Below, in pieces: positions 1-6,930 of a stretch of 7,044 nt of DNA. A program made the position numbers and the translations under genes. Source of the DNA: Verrucomicrobiota bacterium (GTDB lineage: Bacteria; Verrucomicrobiota; Verrucomicrobiia; Verrucomicrobiales; Akkermansiaceae); assembly GCA_009885905.1 (NCBI GenBank), contig VFJU01000399.1:1-7044 (forward strand), written 5' to 3'. Each line of letters opens with the position of its first letter. The first letter of the stretch is position 1. Under the pieces are notes generated by a model. That model had not been told where the DNA came from and made no database searches. It worked only from the letters and a program-made list of their open reading frames with translations.

Positions 1-500
1 AGGCTCGTGTTTGCCGGCGCGGTGATCAACTTCTCCCTAGGCGTCATTACATCCGCTACGGTGGCATCTGTACGATCTAGGTAGCGAACGTCGCGTCCCG
101 TGACCATGCCTTCGAGACGACCGTTCCTATCAATAACAGGAAATCCAGAAAATCCATTTTTAAGCATCACCTCGCGGACGTGGTCGACCGTATCTTCCTT
201 GCGGACGGTGTGCGGTTTCTGGATCACCGCATTTTCCGAGCGCTTCACTCGGTATACCATGGCCGCTTGCTCATCAATAGGGCAGGCTCGGTGAATAACC
301 CCCATGCCACCTTCTCTGGCTAACGCGATTGCCAATTCATGCTCTGAAACGGTATCCATCGCCGCAGAGACGACCGGGAGAAACAAAGGAATCTCGCCCG
401 TGAGCTGGGTTGAAAGATCCGCTTCACCGGGCAGCACCGAACTCATGGCCGGCACCAGCAGCACGTCATCAAATGAAAGTCCTAGGGAAATCTCTGCCAT
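1..500 (-). CDS. guaB: IMP dehydrogenase, N-terminal part (cut by window edge)
   Basis: Encodes the first 166 residues of inosine-5'-monophosphate dehydrogenase, the cytosolic NAD-dependent enzyme that turns IMP into XMP, the committed step of GMP synthesis. The frame reads MAEISLGLSFDDVLLVPAMS from an ATG at 500-498, which matches the usual N terminus of the family. VVSAAMDTVSE (about residues 43-53) and GGMGVIHRACPIDEQA (about 64-79) are signature stretches of the first half of the TIM barrel. A CBS domain follows (about 93-152), with the motif FSGFPVIDRNGRLEGMVTGR, and VMTPREKLITAP begins the second CBS domain. The catalytic cysteine loop and the rest of the barrel lie beyond position 1. 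The frame stays open upstream to a stop at about 566, but the family start fixes the ATG at 500. No Shine-Dalgarno sequence is visible. The gene lies 105 bases downstream of malQ on the same strand. Identification is secure from the translated sequence. Confidence 0.96.
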   Translation of the reverse strand, partial: MAEISLGLSFDDVLLVPAMSSVLPGEADLSTQLTGEIPLFLPVVSAAMDTVSEHELAIALAREGGMGVIHRACPIDEQAAMVYRVKRSENAVIQKPHTVRKEDTVDHVREVMLKNGFSGFPVIDRNGRLEGMVTGRDVRYLDRTDATVADVMTPREKLITAPANTS

Positions 501-577
501 GGGGGATTTAATAGAAGCCAAATTAAGCGTGCAAGTCCGAATCTGGAGACAGCGGCAATTCCCTCATTTCCAAAATT

Positions 578-596
578 AAAAAATGCTACGTTGTAG
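578..596 (-). terminator. Weak intrinsic terminator candidate after malQ
   Basis: On the minus strand, just downstream of the malQ stop, a short stem CTAC-AAC-GTAG is followed by CATTTTTT and further T-rich sequence. The stem is only 4 bp with a 3-base loop, so termination would be weak at best. If it does not work, malQ transcripts could read into guaB. The T-run is clear, the hairpin marginal. Confidence 0.25.
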
Positions 597-605
597 AAAT
601 CCTAT

Positions 606-2336
606 TCAAGCTCGGTGGGTGATACTGATCAAATTAGCGAGCTTCTCGCACGCATCTTCAAGCCTTGGCTCTGCCCTAATTTCGGCGAGTGTCCATGGCA
701 AACGAAATCGCCAGTTCTCGCCATTCATCGTGCCGGGGTGATTGATCTGGTCGTCAAGATTGAACAACTCCGTGATCATCAACACCGCGTAACGCGAGTT
801 GGATGCCAAGATCGACTTGATCAACCGCAACTGGATTCCCTCGGTGTAGGCAGGCCAGGAAGACTCACTTGAAATCGGAATGCCAGCAAACTCCGAGAGA
901 ATGCGCAAGGTGTTGACCGCACCTCCGATGGCCCATTTTGTTTGCTCGTTAGGGTGGCTCTCATTTTGCTGAATGATACGCAAACAGCTTTTCCAAGTCG
1001 CATTGATAGGTTCATGATCGTGAGTCGAGTAGGCGGCAAATGAGTTCTCTGGAAATGCGCTTCCCGGCGTAGGATGACCATGCTCATTACTGTCCCAATG
1101 CGGAATTCTAAACCCTGCAATACCGAGATCTGCTAGATGAGGACGCATATAATCTGGAACCCATCCTAAATCTTCTGCAATGACTTCCGAACCCTTCGCC
1201 GCCTGCATGATCGCACACAACCGCAAATCACCGTCGGCACGGTTTGCCGCTTTATTTTCCACCTTATCATCAGGCCTCAAAAACCAGCGCGGCAAGCGAC
1301 CACCGTTAATCGCTGCTGCCTCATCGTGACTTAGGCCGATGAACTCGTCGTTACGATCTGGCAACCATGGAAATGCGTAAATCCGATAGAATCCTAGGAT
1401 GTGATCGATCCTAAACATATGGAAAATCTTCGTAAGTCGCTCGATTCGTTTTCGCCACCAGCTGAAACCATTTGCCTGCATGTGGTCCCATCGGTACAAA
1501 GGAATCCCCCAGTTTTGTCCCCACTGCTGGAAAAACGGATCATCTTGCCCCATCCCTTCCGGCGGCGATCCACCACACCAGTCGAGATGGAACTCATTGC
1601 GGTTAAAAAAAACGTCACACGAGTGCCAACTGATTCCAATGGGCACGTCGCCCATCAACTTGACTCCACGGCGATCGGCGTGAGCCCTCACCGCATTCCA
1701 CTGTTGAAAACACAACCACTGGACGAAGGCAAAAAATCCAAGGCGCTCATCCACTTTATTTAAATCTTGCGCGCGTTCATGCGCGAGAAATTCTCTCGCT
1801 CGCTCTGGATTACTACATGATTCCGGCCATTGGTTCCACGTCTTCGACTCGCCGTTTAATTCCATTAGAAATCGAAACAAGCAATAATCATCAAGCCACT
1901 CAGACTCGACCTTGCGAAATTGATCGAACTCATCGATCGCAGATTTTTCTGCATGTGCAAACTTCGACCATGCAATATCTAGCAGTTTTATTTTAGCACA
2001 ACGCACTGCCGGATAATTGATCAATGGAGATTGCAAAGCCTCTTTCAATTGATCACGAGCATTCGAAATATCGGTCAATTCTAACCAAGGAATCATGGAA
2101 TGATCGAAAGCCAAATAGAGCGGGTCGAGCGCCACCGAAGATATCGCACTGTATGGGCTTTCCTCAATGCCAGTTTCATGGATCGGCAGAAGCTGGAGAA
2201 AGCCGACCTGATACTCCGCCGCCCAATCAATCCACTCCCGCAGCGCAAGGGTGTCGCCAATTCCAAGATCACCCTCGCGGCGGAGTGAGAACGCTGGAAC
2301 CAGTATCCCCGCTAGCCTTTTCGTAGATGAATGCAC
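606..2336 (-). CDS. malQ: 4-alpha-glucanotransferase (amylomaltase / disproportionating enzyme, GH77)
   Basis: A complete 576-residue glycoside hydrolase family 77 enzyme. It transfers alpha-1,4-glucan segments between maltooligosaccharides or glycogen fragments in the cytosol. The N terminus carries the family motif GILVPAFSLRREGDLGIGDT (about 10-29), followed by LQLLPIHETG. The central block MGDVPIGISWHSCDVFF (about 228-244) and GQNWGIPLYRW (about 273-283) are typical. Predicted catalytic residues are the nucleophile D311 in FRIDHILGF, the acid/base E388 in VIAEDLG, and D440 in YSTHD. NHPGT (532-536) and NWRFRLP (541-547) close the domain. No starch-binding domain precedes it, so it is not the full plant DPE2 type. 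The spacing from D311 to E388 is about 30 residues longer than I recall for bacterial amylomaltases. The start is GTG at 2336-2334. The frame is open upstream to a stop at 2381-2379 but has no ATG there, and the next internal Met is too far in. No Shine-Dalgarno is visible. It is divergent from the lipoprotein gene. Confidence 0.94.
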   Translation of the reverse strand: MHSSTKRLAGILVPAFSLRREGDLGIGDTLALREWIDWAAEYQVGFLQLLPIHETGIEESPYSAISSVALDPLYLAFDHSMIPWLELTDISNARDQLKEALQSPLINYPAVRCAKIKLLDIAWSKFAHAEKSAIDEFDQFRKVESEWLDDYCLFRFLMELNGESKTWNQWPESCSNPERAREFLAHERAQDLNKVDERLGFFAFVQWLCFQQWNAVRAHADRRGVKLMGDVPIGISWHSCDVFFNRNEFHLDWCGGSPPEGMGQDDPFFQQWGQNWGIPLYRWDHMQANGFSWWRKRIERLTKIFHMFRIDHILGFYRIYAFPWLPDRNDEFIGLSHDEAAAINGGRLPRWFLRPDDKVENKAANRADGDLRLCAIMQAAKGSEVIAEDLGWVPDYMRPHLADLGIAGFRIPHWDSNEHGHPTPGSAFPENSFAAYSTHDHEPINATWKSCLRIIQQNESHPNEQTKWAIGGAVNTLRILSEFAGIPISSESSWPAYTEGIQLRLIKSILASNSRYAVLMITELFNLDDQINHPGTMNGENWRFRLPWTLAEIRAEPRLEDACEKLANLISITHRA

Positions 2337-2407
2337 GAGATGACTCTGACAGGATGACGCACCGCGTACATCTTCAAATCAATTTTCGAGTGTAGCGCAC
2401 CGTTTCT

Positions 2408-2435
2408 TTGACATCATAAGTAATTTCCCTAGCCT
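2408..2435 (+). promoter_or_regulatory. Possible sigma70-type promoter of the lipoprotein gene
   Basis: A perfect -35 hexamer TTGACA (2408-2413) is followed after 16 bases by TAGCCT (2430-2435), which matches TATAAT at only 3 of 6 positions. Transcription would begin near 2442 and give a leader of about 40 bases before the ATG at 2482. The rest of the divergent region 2337-2481 must also hold the malQ promoter. On the minus strand there are only weak -10-like hexamers (TATGAT, TACACT) without good -35 partners, so I do not place one. Confidence 0.3.
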
Positions 2436-2481
2436 GATGCGTAAGTCAGTATTAACCGACTTCAACGAACTAACTAAAATC

Positions 2482-2919
2482 ATGAAAATCAAACGCTTGA
2501 TACCAATACTTGCCCTGCCTTTCTTCATTACCGCCTGCGAAAAGGCGAAAAAGGCTGACGAAAAAATCGATGAAGCGAAGGAGCATGTCGGTGAGAAAAT
2601 GGATGCCGCAGGAGATAAGATGGCAGAAGGTGTCGATAAAATCGAAAGTGCCACCGATGCAAAAGTGGATGACGCCAAGAAGCACACCAAAGAGGCCGTG
2701 GATCATGTGACTGAAAAAACTGAAAGCACAGGCGAAGTGATCAAACAAAAAGTGGATGACGCTGCGCACGATATTAAAGACAAGGCAGTTGATGCAGCTC
2801 ACGCCACAGCAGAAGTAACGGGTAAGGTTGTTGATGGCGGCAAGAAAGTCGTCGAAGGAGGCGCGGAAGCTATCGAACACGCCGCTGAAAAAGTTAAGGA
2901 CGCAGTGACTCCCGAGTAA
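2482..2919 (+). CDS. Small LEA-like lipoprotein (hypothetical)
   Basis: A 145-residue protein with a type II signal peptide. MKIKR gives the basic n-region, LIPILALPFF the hydrophobic core, and ITA-C19 the lipobox, so the mature protein should be a lipid-anchored envelope protein of about 127 residues. The residue after the cysteine is Glu, which in the enterobacterial rule does not act as an inner-membrane retention signal. The mature part is low-complexity Lys/Glu/Asp/Ala/Val/His sequence without Leu, Arg, Asn or any aromatic residue, and it has one Pro, near the end. Charged and small residues recur in roughly 11-residue steps (KADEKIDEAKEHVGEKM and similar), as in LEA group 3 or apolipoprotein-like amphipathic helices. 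An ATG at 2437 is in frame, but it would place 15 polar residues before a canonical signal peptide, so I choose 2482. No Shine-Dalgarno is visible. It stands alone, followed by a strong terminator. A role in membrane or periplasmic stress protection is a guess, and I know no characterised homologue. Confidence 0.8.
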   Translation: MKIKRLIPILALPFFITACEKAKKADEKIDEAKEHVGEKMDAAGDKMAEGVDKIESATDAKVDDAKKHTKEAVDHVTEKTESTGEVIKQKVDDAAHDIKDKAVDAAHATAEVTGKVVDGGKKVVEGGAEAIEHAAEKVKDAVTPE

Positions 2920-2956
2920 TCCAACTAGGGCAGCAACTCTAAGATTTACATTCTAC

Positions 2957-2993
2957 AAGGCGGATTTCTTCTCGAGAAGAAATCCGCTTTTTT
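2957..2993 (+). terminator. Strong intrinsic terminator of the lipoprotein gene
   Basis: A perfect inverted repeat of 14 bases per arm (arms 2960-2973 and 2974-2987, starting GCGGATTTCTTCTC) is followed directly by six T residues (2988-2993). The preceding AAG can extend the stem by pairing with the first Us. The arms meet at the centre (CTCGAG), so the real loop forms by opening the central pairs. It lies 40 bases after the lipoprotein stop. The opposite strand lacks a good T-run, so it acts mainly in the plus direction. Confidence 0.92.
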
Positions 2994-3025
2994 GTTGGAA
3001 AAACAGCAATTCGCCCCTCCCAAAT

Positions 3026-3054
3026 TTGGCAAATAATAAATATTTGAGAAAAAT
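3026..3054 (+). promoter_or_regulatory. Possible promoter of the PEP carboxykinase-like gene
   Basis: TTGGCA (3026-3031, 5 of 6 matches to the -35 consensus) and AAAAAT (3049-3054, 4 of 6 matches to the -10) are separated by 17 bases in an AT-rich stretch just after the upstream terminator. The leader to the ATG at 3130 would be about 70 bases. The position is right for the next gene, but the -10 is imperfect. Confidence 0.35.
3030..3046. promoter_or_regulatory. Operator-like inverted repeat in the promoter spacer
   Basis: CAAATA-ATAAA-TATTTG is a perfect 6-base inverted repeat with a 5-base centre. It lies almost wholly between the candidate -35 and -10 hexamers of the next gene, where a bound dimeric repressor would block RNA polymerase. 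Such short AT-rich palindromes also arise by chance, so this is only a candidate. Confidence 0.25.
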
Positions 3055-3129
3055 TACAACTCCTACTTCCGGTATGGTCCGAACCTTGCTTATGGTGCGC
3101 CCGACCCCTTCAAACTGTCCTGATTCGTC

Positions 3130-6100
3130 ATGCCTAACCTCAAAGATAAAATTGGATTCACCAAAACGGGTCCTGCCATCGCCTCATCCGCTGAGGAAAA
3201 TCGCCTCCGGGAATTTGTTAATCTCAAACTTGCCGCACGTGGCTACCCGATCGTGGGGGACGAGGCGGATTACCCATTTCTCGATCTTGGTCGCTCATTG
3301 ATCGCAAATTTCAAAGAAAAAAGCCGACTGCTTTCTGACTACCTTTGCCCTGCGGATGCATCAATCGACGCTTACTTGCGCTCCTACCTTGGACCAGAAA
3401 TCATCGCAGAGGTTTTCCCGGATACGGCGCACCTACTCCCGAGCAGTCCTCTGGTGATGGAGCGCCACGGTATCGCACGGATGCTATCGCTGCCGCCAGA
3501 TGTGGACGAGTTCAAGTCAACTATTCTAAGTTCTTACCGCGTCCATCAAGGTGTTTGTCATAATCCAGCGAGCGACCGTCGGACCACCGAGGGAGTTTTT
3601 CACGTGACTGAAGGTGGATTACCAATCCCAGCTGATAAAAAATCCGTACCAAAAGCGGTGTTTGCTCGCTTGTTGAAGCACGCACTAACACCTCCACCGG
3701 ACATCATGACATTGCCCTTCACTGGGACTAGCAATGAACCCGCAAAAGTCTTCGTATCATTATTGCTAAGACCGATCGTCACTCCTGAGGTGCCTGGAGT
3801 TTCTCCAGAAAAATCGATGGAGACACGGTTTTTTGCTCCAGGAAATTTGGTGAGCAACCTAGACTTCGTCGAAAGTATTTTTGGTAATGCTGGAGACCCT
3901 TTCCTACCAGAAAATGACGCCCGTCTTGATGCGGAACATTGGTCTGGCCACACGGGTTGTGTCATCTTGGCGCCTCATCTCGTCACCACGAATAAAAAAG
4001 ACCTAGGACTTCCTAACATCGCCGATGCCACCGAACGGCAAAAACGTGAAGGCATGTGCTGGACATCGCCCGATGAACTCTACAACGAGGGTGGCGCTTT
4101 TAAAATAACCTGTCGCGACAAACGCGGTGTCGTCGTCACGATCATCGCAGACAATTATTACGGGTACTGTAAAAAAGAGGTGAAAACTCAATTGAGCTAC
4201 GCCGCAAACCTCTTTGGTAATGCCGAGGAAGAACACGCGGGCGGCGCCATCGCGTTCCCAAGTTTCGACTTGGGTGAGGATTTTTCACTCAGCGATTACT
4301 CACGTCCAGTCGATCACAAATTCTCAGGCCTCACTAAGCGCTACAGTGAGATTTTCGACCTCCAACCTGAGGGGTACGCCGTGGACAAACAATTCCCAGA
4401 CATTCTTTATGTGCCTGAGGACGTCCACATCGATCTCCACAGCCAGTCGGTGGTATGGACAAATGAAAATGGTCCACAGAAAATCTCACTACAACCCGGC
4501 ATCACCTACGTTCTGCCATCAGGTTACAAAGTAGAGATGATAAAGCCAACGGCAGGCCAGCGGTGGCGTCTGATCGGAACAACCGCCGAGGGCACCTTTT
4601 GCCATAAGCCTTGCACCGTCTCCGGTGGTGGTAAGTCTGAGATTTCCAAATCTCTATCCGATGCGATGATCACCGCAGCAGTCCTCGTTCATGATTTAAA
4701 AAAGGATCTGGATATCGCCACGGAAATCATCAACTACGATTTTTCTAACCGTTATCGTAACCCAAGTCATCCTGGCAAGCAAGGTCGCCCACTGCTCAGC
4801 AGCGAACGCTCACTTGGTTCGGTGGTCCGACTACTCACTCCAAACGCAGCCTACACGGATGAATACAATCAATGGCTAAGTACTTTCGGGCGCTTCGTGC
4901 GCGATCTCGTATTTATCATCAAACGATTTCATAAACCTAACTGGGAAAATGATTGGCGTAAACGCTTCAGCGTGGATCTAATCAATGGTGCTCCCGGCAG
5001 ACAGCTCATCTACCGCCGTCAACGACTCATCACTCAGTATCTCCGCGTCGGATTTGCCGAGGATGGAACTTGGCGAACTTTTAGCATTCGCAAAGATTTC
5101 GCACCGGCAAAAAAAATCCAAACCGAAGACGACATCAGTGCCTCGATGGTGGTGCCTCACGCCGCAATATCAGGGCTCCATCCAGATGTGAAAAACCCAT
5201 CACTCAAGTTTGTCAAAAACTGCGAATACAGGCTGTTTCAACGTCCTGACGACGCGATCGAACGTGGCTACGATAAAAAAACTGAAAGCGATTTCAGCCA
5301 AGGTGGGTTGTTCTTCTCCAACTACGAACCCATCACTCGGCCAGAAGTGTCCGCCATGTTGAATGACTCGATCCGCTTCGAACAGTTTACCTCACCGCTA
5401 CGAAAGACGCTGACCAACTTCGCCGAAGCAGCGAGTCCCAGTTATATCGTCAGTTCTCACCTGCCACGCATCGTCGATGGCAAACCGACAAAAAATCCAC
5501 GCTACCTGCAAAATCGCCCAGATCTTGAAGATCCACGGTCGGTCTATCTCGCAGAAATCGGCGCCCGCTTTTTCCGCCGACTGCCACTGGACGCTCCAGT
5601 ACCAATGCCAGTAAACTCAGTTCTAGCAGGTCGCCGCAACAATCCACCCGATGAAGCTGCTGGCATCCGAGCGCTTGCAGTTTATAACCCAATTCACTAC
5701 CAAGAACTCCCTGAATTATTCATGGATTTCATTTCTTCTCTAACGGGGAAGAGCCCATCCACCACAGGAGCTGGCAGCGAGGGAGCCCTCACCAAAGGTC
5801 CTTTCAATGCGATTCTACCGATCCATGACGTGAACGCCGCTTTGGTCTCTTCACTCCTAACAAGCTACCACGGCTTCACCAGTGCAGCTGGACACATCGG
5901 AAGAAAATATAGAATCGATCATGACATCAGCTTGCTCGTTCCTGAAATCTGGTCGCGGATGTTTATCCCAGAGCGCGAGCCAGATTACCTAATTAAAAAT
6001 GGCTACCTCGAAAAAATTGAAGATATTCATCACGAGGGACGGGTCATCGAAGCCAGTCGCCTCGGCTACCGCATCACCCAGAGCTTCGTAAGCACTTTTT

Positions 6101-6609
6101 TCGGTCGTATGTTCTCGGCAGCAGAAACGCTGTTCAGTCCAGACATGCTCCGGCCTGAACTTCAGTCGATGACGGACTTCATCGACGGACTTGATAACAT
6201 TATCGAGACCCAGCAACGAGTCGCCCTCAACTACTTCCAAGACGGTAGTATCGAGGTTGCCTGCCCACCGCTCAAGGCTCTCCTCCACATCATGGCTCAT
6301 GGCCATTATGAAGGTAAAAAAATCACCGATCCATCAATCCGCGCCCTCTTCACCCGCGAAGCCTTGATCGATTCGGATTGGTATAAGGCTCGTCTCGACG
6401 CCAAAGCAGGAGTGGATCAAGCATTATGGAAGCGACACCTCAGTTATCTGGAATCGTTTCTAACAAATCCTAACTACCAAAGCGAACTTAAGCGCTTGAA
6501 AATTCACGAGCGCATTGCCCAAGCCAATGCCATGCTGGATCACGTCAATTCGCCGACCTATCGTGCGAGCCTTGTCGGTATGATCGGCGCGGATCCGGCA
6601 CTGGTCTAG
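3130..6609 (+). CDS. Probable PPi-type phosphoenolpyruvate carboxykinase (diphosphate-dependent)
   Basis: A complete 1159-residue soluble protein with no signal peptide or membrane segment. I assign it from memory to the large PPi-type PEP carboxykinases (EC 4.1.1.38; described in Propionibacterium and Entamoeba). These use oxaloacetate and diphosphate to give PEP, phosphate and CO2, with no nucleotide, and can run in the anaplerotic direction. Their length is about 1100-1160 residues, about twice that of GTP- or ATP-PEPCK. Landmarks I associate with the family are NLDFVESIFGNAGDPFLPEN (243-262), HTGCVILAPH (274-283), CWTSPDELYNEGGAFKITCR (310-329), IIADNYYGYCKKEVKTQ (338-354) and EEEHAGGA (366-373). 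The phosphate-binding-like loop CHKPCTVSGGGKSEISKS (491-508) recalls the kinase-1a motif of ATP-PEPCK. TGKSPSTTGAGSEGALTKG (872-890) is a second Gly/Ser-rich loop. The ATG at 3130 is the only sensible start, because an in-frame TGA lies at 3121-3123. No Shine-Dalgarno is visible. Many database relatives may be called only hypothetical. No frameshift or truncation is seen. Confidence 0.78.
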   Translation: MPNLKDKIGFTKTGPAIASSAEENRLREFVNLKLAARGYPIVGDEADYPFLDLGRSLIANFKEKSRLLSDYLCPADASIDAYLRSYLGPEIIAEVFPDTAHLLPSSPLVMERHGIARMLSLPPDVDEFKSTILSSYRVHQGVCHNPASDRRTTEGVFHVTEGGLPIPADKKSVPKAVFARLLKHALTPPPDIMTLPFTGTSNEPAKVFVSLLLRPIVTPEVPGVSPEKSMETRFFAPGNLVSNLDFVESIFGNAGDPFLPENDARLDAEHWSGHTGCVILAPHLVTTNKKDLGLPNIADATERQKREGMCWTSPDELYNEGGAFKITCRDKRGVVVTIIADNYYGYCKKEVKTQLSYAANLFGNAEEEHAGGAIAFPSFDLGEDFSLSDYSRPVDHKFSGLTKRYSEIFDLQPEGYAVDKQFPDILYVPEDVHIDLHSQSVVWTNENGPQKISLQPGITYVLPSGYKVEMIKPTAGQRWRLIGTTAEGTFCHKPCTVSGGGKSEISKSLSDAMITAAVLVHDLKKDLDIATEIINYDFSNRYRNPSHPGKQGRPLLSSERSLGSVVRLLTPNAAYTDEYNQWLSTFGRFVRDLVFIIKRFHKPNWENDWRKRFSVDLINGAPGRQLIYRRQRLITQYLRVGFAEDGTWRTFSIRKDFAPAKKIQTEDDISASMVVPHAAISGLHPDVKNPSLKFVKNCEYRLFQRPDDAIERGYDKKTESDFSQGGLFFSNYEPITRPEVSAMLNDSIRFEQFTSPLRKTLTNFAEAASPSYIVSSHLPRIVDGKPTKNPRYLQNRPDLEDPRSVYLAEIGARFFRRLPLDAPVPMPVNSVLAGRRNNPPDEAAGIRALAVYNPIHYQELPELFMDFISSLTGKSPSTTGAGSEGALTKGPFNAILPIHDVNAALVSSLLTSYHGFTSAAGHIGRKYRIDHDISLLVPEIWSRMFIPEREPDYLIKNGYLEKIEDIHHEGRVIEASRLGYRITQSFVSTFFGRMFSAAETLFSPDMLRPELQSMTDFIDGLDNIIETQQRVALNYFQDGSIEVACPPLKALLHIMAHGHYEGKKITDPSIRALFTREALIDSDWYKARLDAKAGVDQALWKRHLSYLESFLTNPNYQSELKRLKIHERIAQANAMLDHVNSPTYRASLVGMIGADPALV

Positions 6610-6628
6610 CAGGATATTCTCAGAGCAA

Positions 6629-6649
6629 ACGTTCAATCCATATGAACGT
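6629..6649. terminator. Short hairpin after the PEP carboxykinase-like gene
   Basis: ACGTTCA (6629-6635) and TGAACGT (6643-6649) form a perfect 7-bp stem around the 7-base loop ATCCATA, 20 bases after the stop codon. No T-run follows on either strand, so it is not a classical intrinsic terminator. It may stabilise the transcript's 3' end or assist termination. Confidence 0.35.
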
Positions 6650-6724
6650 CATCTCCATCATGATTCTTCAGCGCTTCCGGCGAACCCCCAGAAGCCAAGG
6701 CCGCCACACCGTCGACAGCCCCGA

Positions 6725-6859
6725 CCTCCTCGCCGTCATCAAGCAGGAGGGGAAAATTTGAAACCTCACGCGAAGGCGCGAAGCCGCGAAGAAAAGGCAA
6801 AGAAAACAAATCGATTTCAACCTCCTTAATTCCTTCGCGCCTTCGCGTCTTCGCGTGAG
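6725..6859. repeat. Intergenic repeat, copy 1 (complete)
   Basis: First of two copies offset by exactly 206 bases. Positions 6725-6838 align without gaps to 6931-7044. The first 70 or so bases are nearly identical, while the A-rich centre has diverged more. The copy begins with CCTCCTCGCCGTCATCAA, continues through GGAGGGGAAAAT and GAAAC, and ends with the CGCGAAG palindrome. Similarity before 6725 drops to near-background, so that is taken as the left edge. Open frames across it on the minus strand are by-products of the repeat. Confidence 0.85.
6765..6859. repeat. Long imperfect palindrome of CGCGAAG octamers
   Basis: Left arm 6765-6791 and right arm 6833-6859 are 27 bases each and pair apart from mismatches where the octamer's variable base differs. 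Each arm is CTCA plus three steps of CGCGAAGN (or the reverse complement). The A-rich 41-base centre (6792-6832) would be the loop. This is a mobile-looking extragenic palindrome of the REP/MITE kind. No transposase is nearby and no target-site duplication is evident. Confidence 0.85.
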
Positions 6860-6930
6860 ACATCTTCCACCCTCGCCGCCAACGCCCCCAGCCACCCCAT
6901 CCGCAATCGCCTCCTCCGCCTACGCCCCCA

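Noticed and set aside
506..535. Minus-strand TTGCAC-N17-TTAAAT as a guaB promoter
   Set aside because: The -35 matches at only 3 of 6 positions and the -10 at 4 of 6, too weak to list as a feature, though it would give an almost leaderless transcript.
100..579. Two plus-strand frames opposite guaB
   Set aside because: They are antisense shadows of a clear IMP dehydrogenase. The repeated FLSIT stretches come from the complement of the CBS-domain codons.
1394..1763. Several frames of 67-120 codons inside malQ on both strands
   Set aside because: They overlap a complete GH77 enzyme with all catalytic motifs intact and show no recognisable domain.
2437..2481. Upstream ATG that would lengthen the lipoprotein by 15 residues
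   Set aside because: The added residues (MRKSVLTDFNELTKI) are polar and would bury a canonical lipoprotein signal peptide, and the candidate promoter would start transcription after this ATG.
2470..2880. 136-codon Phe/Cys-rich frame opposite the lipoprotein gene
   Set aside because: It is the antisense of a low-complexity Lys/Glu/Ala coding sequence. Its hydrophobic look comes from complementing charged codons, and it lacks its own control signals.
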